A stretch of 8,938 bases of DNA from Acidobacteriota bacterium (lineage in GTDB: Bacteria > Acidobacteriota > HRBIN11), in NCBI GenBank assembly GCA_030550225.1, contig JAUQPV010000088.1:1-8938 (forward strand), given 5' to 3'. The position numbers and the translations under genes were made by a program. Below are positions 4,220 to 8,938 of the stretch, one piece after another; the first letter of the stretch is position 1; every line of letters starts with the position of its first letter. The notes under the pieces are model-generated. The model did no database searches. It worked only from the letters and a program-made list of their open reading frames with translations, and was not told the DNA's origin.

Positions 4220-5713
4220 ATGCCCGTGTTCCTGCCGACAGTGCCGACACCGACGGTCGGACGGGTGATGGCCGATTCAATCCCGACGAGCCTCCCCCGT
4301 CTGTCGGGTCGGTTCTGTATCTATACGTACGGATGCCAGATGAATGAACACGACTCGGAGAAGATAGCGAGCCTCCTCCAGCAGATGGGCCTCCAGGCCG
4401 TCGCCGAGCCAGAGGCCGCCGACGTCGTCATCCTCAATACGTGTAGCGTCCGAGAGAAGGCGGGTCAGAAGGTGTTTTCGGAACTCGGCAAGTTGAGGCT
4501 CATCAAGCGGCGGCGGCCGCACATGGTCATCGCCGTCTGTGGCTGTCTGGCCCAGCAGGAGGGCGAGCGCATCTTCCGGCAGGCGCCCCATGTGGACGTC
4601 GTCTTCGGGCCTCGGAACATCCCGGAACTCCCGGAGCTTCTCCGACGGGTCGTCCAGGGCGAACGGCACGTCATTTCACTGTCCCGACCCCGTCAGCGGC
4701 CGGCCTTTGACCAACTGGCCGTCTACCGGCGCTCGCCCGTCGTCGGTTATGTCACCATCATGGAAGGTTGTGACAAGTTCTGCACCTTCTGCATCGTCCC
4801 TTTCACCCGCGGTCGGGAGACCTACCGACCGCCCCGGGATATCCTGATGGAGGTCCAAGCCCTCGCCGAGGCCGGCTACTCGGAAGTCGTCCTCCTCGGC
4901 CAGACGGTCAACTCGTATCGGTGGGAGGACGTGACGTTCGCCGCCCTGCTCCGGATGATCCACAACATCGAGGGCATCCGGCGTATCCGCTTCGTCTCGC
5001 CTCATCCGTCGGACGTGACCGACGAGCTCATCGCGACGATGCGGGACTATCCAAAGATCTGCCGTCACATCCACCTGCCCCTGCAGGCCGGGTCGGACCG
5101 TATCCTCCAGGCGATGCGCCGGACATACACGCAACGGGCGTACCTGGAGAAGGTCGAAAAGCTTCGGAAGGCCATCCCCGACATCGCCATCGGGACGGAC
5201 ATCATCGTCGGCTTCCCCGGCGAGACGGAAGAAGACTTTCAGGAGACGCTCCGGGTCGTCCGTCTCGTCGAGTACGACAATATGTTCAGCTTCAAGTACT
5301 CGCCCCGCCCCTTCACGGCGGCCTGGAAGTTCGGCGACCCCGTCCCCGACGAGGTGAAGACCGACCGCATCGTCCGCCTACAGGCCCTCCAGGAGGAGAT
5401 TCAGCTCCGGAAGCACCGGGCCCTCATCGGCAGTCTCCAGGAAGTCCTCTTGGAGGGGCCTTCGAAGAAGCGGCCCGACGAACTGGAGGGCCGGACGACG
5501 CACAACCGCGTCGTGAACGTCCCGGCCGACCCGTCTCGATGGCTGGGCCGGTTCGCCTGGGTGCGCATCACAGAGGCCGGTCCCCACAGCCTACGGGGCG
5601 AATTGACAGAAGAGGACCAGGTACCGGGTCCCGGGTCTCAGTTAGAAAGGCCTCCGTCGACGGACCTGGCAGATTCCGTCGAAGTTTGGAAAACAGGGGG
5701 CGGGGCCTTTTAA
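4220..5713 (+). CDS. miaB: tRNA-2-methylthio-N6-dimethylallyladenosine synthase (MiaB)
   Basis: A radical-SAM enzyme that adds a methylthio group to i6A at position 37 of tRNAs reading UNN codons. Domains in order: the N-terminal UPF0004 / methylthiotransferase domain (about 31-140) with three cluster cysteines, C39 in TYGCQMN, C75 in NTCSVRE and C109 in VCGCLAQ; the radical-SAM core with C184, C188 and C191 in CDKFCTFC; and a TRAM domain (about 404-462) for RNA binding. TYGCQMN and CTFCIVP separate it from RimO and MtaB types. ATG 4220 has GAGG at 6-nt spacing. An internal ATG at 4268 would remove 16 residues that precede the conserved domain and cannot be excluded. The last 35 residues (463-497) lie beyond the TRAM domain and look unconserved; their DNA contains spacer-type words. 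All catalytic cysteines are present. Confidence 0.96.
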   Translation: MPVFLPTVPTPTVGRVMADSIPTSLPRLSGRFCIYTYGCQMNEHDSEKIASLLQQMGLQAVAEPEAADVVILNTCSVREKAGQKVFSELGKLRLIKRRRPHMVIAVCGCLAQQEGERIFRQAPHVDVVFGPRNIPELPELLRRVVQGERHVISLSRPRQRPAFDQLAVYRRSPVVGYVTIMEGCDKFCTFCIVPFTRGRETYRPPRDILMEVQALAEAGYSEVVLLGQTVNSYRWEDVTFAALLRMIHNIEGIRRIRFVSPHPSDVTDELIATMRDYPKICRHIHLPLQAGSDRILQAMRRTYTQRAYLEKVEKLRKAIPDIAIGTDIIVGFPGETEEDFQETLRVVRLVEYDNMFSFKYSPRPFTAAWKFGDPVPDEVKTDRIVRLQALQEEIQLRKHRALIGSLQEVLLEGPSKKRPDELEGRTTHNRVVNVPADPSRWLGRFAWVRITEAGPHSLRGELTEEDQVPGPGSQLERPPSTDLADSVEVWKTGGGAF

Positions 5714-5757
5714 AATCCGTTCTCCGCTCGCCTACCTGGGACCTAAGGGGGTAGATC

Positions 5758-6579
5758 ATGGACCCGACATGGATTCGACCCCGTCTTCAGTGGGCCATCC
5801 GCCTCGTCCGGCAGGTGGGTCGCCAACTCCGACAGGCGTGGACCCAATCCGACGGTCCCGTCCCGATGGAATGGAAAGACGAGGGCCGGCGGCATCCGGT
5901 CACCCGTCTCGACCGGGTCGTCGAGGAGACGATCGTCCGGCACATCTTGGAGAAGGACCCCAAGGCCCAGGTCCTGACGGAAGAATCCGGCATCTTGGGG
6001 CCGGCGCACAGCAAGGCCCGATGGATCTTGGACCCCATCGACGGGACGAGTAACTTCATCCACGGTTTTCCCCACTTTGCCATCTCGCTGGCCTTGGAAT
6101 ACAAGGGCCACGTCGTCTTAGGTGTCGTCTATGACCCCATCAAGCGGGAGTGCTTCTGGGCCGGGACCGGGATAGGTGCCTTCCTCAACGGACGGTCCAT
6201 CCGGGTCTCTTCGGTCCGCTCCCTCAACGAGGCCCTTCTGGGGACCGGCTTCACGTACCACATTTACGAGCATATGGACCGAACGCTCCAGATACTTCGG
6301 GGGTTTCTTTACACGGCCATGGGGGTCCGCCGGGCCGGGGCGGCGGCCTTAGACCTGTGTTACGTGGCCGCCGGCCGCCTGGACGGCTTTTGGGAGGAAC
6401 ACCTGTCGCCGTGGGACGTGGCCGCCGGTATCCTCATCTTGCAAGAAGCCGGCGGCCGCTGGACGGACTTCGCCCTTCAGCCGACGTCCATTTACGACGG
6501 GGAGCTCTTGGCCAGTAACGGCCTCATCCATGACCAGATGGGTGAAGTCATCCGCTGGGCCCTATCCCTCAAGGAGTGA
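5758..6579 (+). CDS. Inositol-1-monophosphatase family enzyme (SuhB/IMPase-like)
   Basis: A magnesium-dependent phosphatase acting on small sugar or inositol phosphates. The 273-aa length is typical. Metal-site motifs are intact: EE at 75-76 (VLTEES), DPIDGT at 92-97 with D92 and D95, and SPWDVAAGILILQEAGG (217-233) with D220. The GVVYDP stretch and RRAGAAALDLCYVAAGRLDGFWE region also fit the family. No signal peptide is seen, so it is cytoplasmic. The start is well marked by TAAGGGGG about 6 nt before ATG 5758, 44 nt after miaB, so co-transcription is likely. Family members hydrolyse inositol phosphate, 3'-phosphoadenosine phosphate or fructose bisphosphate, and the sequence alone does not decide among them. 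Confidence 0.92.
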   Translation: MDPTWIRPRLQWAIRLVRQVGRQLRQAWTQSDGPVPMEWKDEGRRHPVTRLDRVVEETIVRHILEKDPKAQVLTEESGILGPAHSKARWILDPIDGTSNFIHGFPHFAISLALEYKGHVVLGVVYDPIKRECFWAGTGIGAFLNGRSIRVSSVRSLNEALLGTGFTYHIYEHMDRTLQILRGFLYTAMGVRRAGAAALDLCYVAAGRLDGFWEEHLSPWDVAAGILILQEAGGRWTDFALQPTSIYDGELLASNGLIHDQMGEVIRWALSLKE

Positions 6580-6659
6580 CGGCGTGAGGAGATCCGAAAA
6601 GGGGCTATCGCCGGGGCCAAGCGGTCGGGATCGACTTCGTCACGACGTTACGCCGTCAC
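6576..6659. repeat. 10-bp inverted repeat bridging the two convergent gene ends
   Basis: GTGACGGCGT (6576-6585), which contains the TGA stop of the phosphatase gene, is perfectly complementary to ACGCCGTCAC (6650-6659), inside the last codons of waaA. The arms are 64 nt apart. The 60-nt gap between the genes (6580-6639) has no T-run hairpin that I can call a terminator. Confidence 0.45.
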
Positions 6660-7944
6660 GTCGGCACGCCTCGGTGAGGGCTTCGAGATGAGCAAGAGTC
6701 CGGTCTAGAGCGCCTCCCTGTTGGAGGACGACCCGGCGGGCTTGCTGGCCCCAGACGGCTTGACGTTCCGGTGCCCGGAGTAGGTCCCGCACGCAAGTCT
6801 GAAGGGCTTCGGCCGTTCCCGTCGGTAAGACTTGAACCCCGCCACCGGCCTGAAAGGCCTCGACGACATCGACGAAGTCCCGATGAAACGGCCCGATGAC
6901 GACGGGGACGCCCCACCAGGCTGGCTCGATGGGATTGTGACCGGCCTGACTGGCGTGGAAGCTTCCACCGACGACGGCCACGGCCGCTCCTGCATAACAG
7001 GCCGCCAGTTCCCCCAAGGTATCGAGGACCATCACCGTCCAGTCCTCCCCCTGCCAGGCCGTCCGGCGTCCGACCGGAAGGCCCTGCGCACGCCAGGCGT
7101 CGGTCCATTCGGCGGCGACCTCGATATGTCGGGGGGCCACCAGAAAACGGGCCTCGGGAACCTGTCGGGCGAGGGCCGTGACCGTATCCCGCAGGAGGGA
7201 CCACTCGGGCGCCGTCCAACTGCCGAATACGACCAGGGGCCGCCCGGCCCGCCACCGGTCCAGCCAGTCGGGCACCCTCGCTTGGGTCATTCGCCGAATC
7301 ACGGCGTCAAACTTGAGATTTCCCGTCACGTGAAGGGCCTCCGGCCGAGCCCCCAGACGGCGAAAACGTTCGGCCTGCCGGTCCGACTGCACGCACACAC
7401 ACCGAACAGCATCCAGGACCTGCCGCATCAAGGGACCGACCCGCCGGTACCGTCGGAAAGCCCGGTCGGAAATCCGACCGTTTACGACGGCCACGGGGAC
7501 GCTTCGGTCTCGGGCCTGCCAGAAAAGGTTCGGCCATATCTCTGTCTCGACCGTCCCGACCAGAGTCGGCCGGAGTCGGTCCAGCCAGCGGCGCACGACC
7601 GGGGCCAGGTCCATCGGTAGGTAAGCGACGAGGCCCCCCCAGTGACGACGGGCGACGGCGTGACCTGTGGGCGTGACCGTCGTCAGCAAGACGGCCCAGT
7701 CGGGATGCCGTTCCGACCAGGCTTGTAACAGAGGAACGGCCGTCAAGACCTCACCGACGGACACCGCGTGGAGCCACAAAAGGGGCTGACCCGGGGGTCG
7801 GTCGCTTAGCTCGGCCGGCGGCCCCTGGAGCCGAAGCCGGAGGTACCGACCCGGGGCGATATGCCGCCGGACGGACCATCCCAGACCGAGGCCATAGAAC
7901 GGTGCGGCGGCGTAACTCAAGACCTGATAGATCCATCGGTACAT
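6640..7944 (-). CDS. waaA: 3-deoxy-D-manno-octulosonic acid (Kdo) transferase
   Basis: Transfers Kdo from CMP-Kdo to the lipid A precursor at the inner face of the inner membrane, an essential LPS step. The 434-aa length is close to the usual 420-430. A hydrophobic N-terminal helix (about 5-22) serves as anchor. Motifs: HAVSVGE (59-65) with the catalytic glutamate E65, ETEIWPN (133-139), VNGRISDRAFRRYRR (154-168), GNLKFD (208-213), DTLGEL (308-313) and GGSFHASQAGHNPIEPA (326-342), which is the nucleotide-sugar site of GT-B enzymes. ATG 7944 is chosen because MYRWIYQVLSY fits the family's start; the frame stays open to 8058 but that part translates spacer words. No clear ribosome site precedes 7944. 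It lies 121 nt downstream of the zinc-ribbon gene on the same strand. Confidence 0.95.
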   Translation of the reverse strand: MYRWIYQVLSYAAAPFYGLGLGWSVRRHIAPGRYLRLRLQGPPAELSDRPPGQPLLWLHAVSVGEVLTAVPLLQAWSERHPDWAVLLTTVTPTGHAVARRHWGGLVAYLPMDLAPVVRRWLDRLRPTLVGTVETEIWPNLFWQARDRSVPVAVVNGRISDRAFRRYRRVGPLMRQVLDAVRCVCVQSDRQAERFRRLGARPEALHVTGNLKFDAVIRRMTQARVPDWLDRWRAGRPLVVFGSWTAPEWSLLRDTVTALARQVPEARFLVAPRHIEVAAEWTDAWRAQGLPVGRRTAWQGEDWTVMVLDTLGELAACYAGAAVAVVGGSFHASQAGHNPIEPAWWGVPVVIGPFHRDFVDVVEAFQAGGGVQVLPTGTAEALQTCVRDLLRAPERQAVWGQQARRVVLQQGGALDRTLAHLEALTEACRRDGVTS

Positions 7945-8065
7945 ATTCGGTATGGGTGTTCGGTGTTGGGTACAAAACCCCCACCCGGCACCTAAGACCG
8001 GGCGGCAGGTCTGCAGTCCAGGGGTCGGTAGTCTTTTCTGGGACCCAAGGACCGGCATCCGGGAC
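7945..8065 (-). repeat. Word-repeat spacer upstream of waaA
   Basis: Read on the minus strand, ACCCAACACCGAACACC (7971-7955) differs from 4118-4134 by one base and ends 10 nt before the waaA ATG. Further upstream, AGACC (7997-8001 area) and GGTCT can pair around GGGCGGCA. The words leave no room for a normal ribosome site. Confidence 0.55.
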
Positions 8066-8467
8066 CTACTTCTTGCCCTCCAGCAGAATCTCCTGAAGGG
8101 CCTCTTGAAACAGCGTCGGCCCCTCCGACCGGAGCTCGGGCGGGATGCGAGACAGGTAATGCGTCTGGGCCAAAGCCAGGTCGTCTTTTAACTCTTCTAA
8201 AATCTCCTGGCGGGTTCGGGCCTTCTGGATAAAGTCCTGATGGTAGTACCGGATCTCGCTGACGATGAAGCGGGCCAGTCGTCGGGCCTCCTGAAGGGCC
8301 GCGTCGGGCGCTTCGCCCGAACTCACGTCTGCTTCCAGCCCGACCTCGACCCACCACTCGTACGTGCACTGTCGGCATCGGATCAGGACCCGATGGCCCC
8401 GGTAAGGCTCCTCTTGGAAACGAGCCTTCCGCCCGCAGGACGGACATGAGACGATACGTGTGGGCAT
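8066..8467 (-). CDS. Zinc-ribbon domain protein with helical C-terminal domain
   Basis: A 133-aa cytoplasmic protein. Residues 1-38 form a four-cysteine zinc ribbon: C8 and C11 (CPSCG), C31 and C34 (CRQC), of the general MJ0042/zinc-ribbon kind. Residues about 54-133 are helical, with ARRLARFIVSEIRYYHQDFI, EILEELKDDLALAQTHYLSRI and LFQEALQEILLEG. From memory, this helical half resembles a domain found after zinc ribbons in Acidobacteriota and deltaproteobacterial proteins of unknown function; I cannot verify that here. ATG 8467 follows GGGAAGAG at close spacing. The gene lies 82 nt after the small cysteine protein and 121 nt before waaA on the same strand. A metal-binding regulatory or adaptor role is possible, but its function is unknown. 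Confidence 0.83.
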   Translation of the reverse strand: MPTRIVSCPSCGRKARFQEEPYRGHRVLIRCRQCTYEWWVEVGLEADVSSGEAPDAALQEARRLARFIVSEIRYYHQDFIQKARTRQEILEELKDDLALAQTHYLSRIPPELRSEGPTLFQEALQEILLEGKK

Positions 8468-8493
8468 CGGCTCTTCCCGATCATGCTCTTGCT

Positions 8494-8516
8494 CAGAGCC
8501 GTTCGGCCCATGAGAG
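8494..8516 (-). repeat. 23-bp dispersed element, copy 3 (inverted)
   Basis: On the minus strand this matches copy 1 (1811-1833) at 21 of 23 positions; the only change is AA to GG before CCGAACGGCTCTG. It sits 26 nt upstream of the zinc-ribbon gene's ATG, between that gene and the preceding one. Confidence 0.6.
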
Positions 8517-8551
8517 AAGCGACGAACGACCGGTTCCGCACCTGTCGCTTC
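8516..8551 (-). repeat. Intercistronic hairpin at the end of the small cysteine-protein gene
   Basis: GAAGCGAC (8516-8523) and GTCGCTTC (8544-8551) form a perfect 8-bp stem. Inside the loop, GAAC (8524-8527) and GTTC (8533-8536) can pair. The stem includes two bases of the TGA stop codon at 8552-8550 and abuts the 23-bp element. No T-run follows, so it looks like an RNA-processing or stabilising hairpin, or part of a regulatory site, more than a terminator. Confidence 0.45.
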
Positions 8552-8831
8552 ATCCCCCCGTCACCTTCATTAGCATAGACAGGGGCCCGACGGCGATCAA
8601 TCGGTCCGTCCATAGGATTTTAAAATAATGGGGTCGAAATGACTGACGGCAACACTCAAAGGTGGGAACCGAGGCGTCGACGGGTCGGCCAGTTTGAAGA
8701 TAGCTGGCCGGACCCTCCCAGGCCATGGCGTCCCAGTATCGCTGACACACGGGACAATGCGTATACAGACGGAGGACGACCCACGCATCCGGAGGGACTC
8801 GATGGAGGTTGAAAACGGCCCGTGGACTCAT
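8550..8831 (-). CDS. Unknown 93-aa cysteine-containing protein
   Basis: The frame starts at ATG 8831 behind AAGGG at 7-nt spacing, a good ribosome site, and ends at TGA 8552-8550. Candidate metal ligands are H25, C26 and C29 in THCPVCQ and C60-C61 in FECCRQ, with H68 nearby. This could be an irregular zinc site, but the second pair lacks the usual two-residue gap. The protein has several aromatic residues and a hydrophobic C-terminal stretch (IAVGPLSMLMKV). No signal peptide is visible. It is the first visible gene of the leftward block ahead of the zinc-ribbon gene and waaA. I do not recognise the family; the case rests on the ribosome site, the cysteine pattern and the absence of a competing frame. 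Confidence 0.55.
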   Translation of the reverse strand: MSPRAVFNLHRVPPDAWVVLRLYTHCPVCQRYWDAMAWEGPASYLQTGRPVDASVPTFECCRQSFRPHYFKILWTDRLIAVGPLSMLMKVTGG

Positions 8832-8938
8832 AACCGCACCCTTAGACTTCCATCAAGGATATAGAAGGATATAGGATGTGGGATGCAAACCCAATGTGCA
8901 GCCTTTTCAGGAGTGTCGGGCAGGCTTCTCTGGGATGA
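8832..8938. other. Right-edge non-coding DNA with a 10-bp tandem repeat
   Basis: AAGGATATAG is repeated exactly twice (8855-8864 and 8865-8874), followed by the related GATGTGGGATGC. It lies upstream of the 93-aa gene; on the minus strand the repeat reads CTATATCCTT twice and offers TATATC as a possible -10 box, but no convincing -35 box is in register. I see no gene start between here and the edge. Confidence 0.45.

Noticed and set aside
4921..5754. 277-codon open frame inside miaB
   Set aside because: It is an alternative-frame shadow of miaB, rich in R, P, G and H, and the miaB frame carries the radical-SAM and TRAM signatures.
6832..7620. 262-codon open frame on the plus strand antisense to waaA
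   Set aside because: It mirrors waaA, has no ribosome site or recognisable domain, and its composition is that of a GC-rich shadow frame; the minus-strand frame carries all WaaA motifs.
7945..8058. N-terminal extension of WaaA to 8058
   Set aside because: The extra 38 residues translate spacer words and precede the conserved MYRWIYQVLSY start.
1..8938. tRNA, rRNA, insertion sequence or phage genes
   Set aside because: I looked for T-loop-like GGTTCGAATCC strings, transposase motifs and terminal inverted repeats with target duplications, and found none.

Overview
This is a GC-rich bacterial chromosome segment with ordinary housekeeping and envelope genes. The spacers between the genes are unusually structured. 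The organism is very probably a diderm (Gram-negative) bacterium, because the window encodes a Kdo transferase (WaaA) for lipid A / LPS synthesis and a PssA plus Psd pair that makes phosphatidylethanolamine. The short Psd type, the GC-rich codon use and a zinc-ribbon protein of a kind I associate with Acidobacteriota and deltaproteobacterial lineages point loosely to such a group. The taxon is a guess.

Layout. Bases 1-1606 are read leftwards: a 112-aa protein of unknown function, a sigma-70-family sigma factor of the sigma-28/sigma-B type, and, after a 359-nt non-coding gap, the start of an unknown gene that runs off the left edge. Bases 1607-2292 are a long non-coding divergent region holding a near-consensus housekeeping promoter, several inverted repeats and two copies of a 23-bp element. 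Bases 2293-6579 are read rightwards: a DUF465/YdcH-like small protein, psd and pssA (overlapping by 26 nt), miaB, and an inositol-monophosphatase-family enzyme. From 6640 to the right edge the genes are read leftwards again: a small cysteine-containing protein (8550-8831), a zinc-ribbon protein (8066-8467) and waaA (6640-7944). The two blocks converge around 6580-6640.

How the genes work together. PssA makes phosphatidylserine from CDP-diacylglycerol and Psd decarboxylates it to phosphatidylethanolamine, so the overlapping pair is a two-step membrane-lipid module. WaaA adds Kdo to the lipid A precursor. MiaB modifies tRNA adenosine 37. The sigma factor and its small upstream neighbour may form a regulatory unit, but this is only inferred from position and architecture.

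The main points of interest are non-coding. (1) A 23-bp, partly palindromic element occurs three times: 1811-1833, 2138-2160 and, inverted, 8494-8516, with 21/23 and 19/23 identity to the first copy. (2) Several spacers are built from degenerate short words (CCCAACACCGAAC-like; GCGAATAG / ATTGCGGA-like; GAGCYATGAGC-like) that recur at unrelated loci in either orientation, and one word appears inside the poorly conserved C-terminal tail of miaB. No tRNA, rRNA, CRISPR array, transposase or phage gene was seen.
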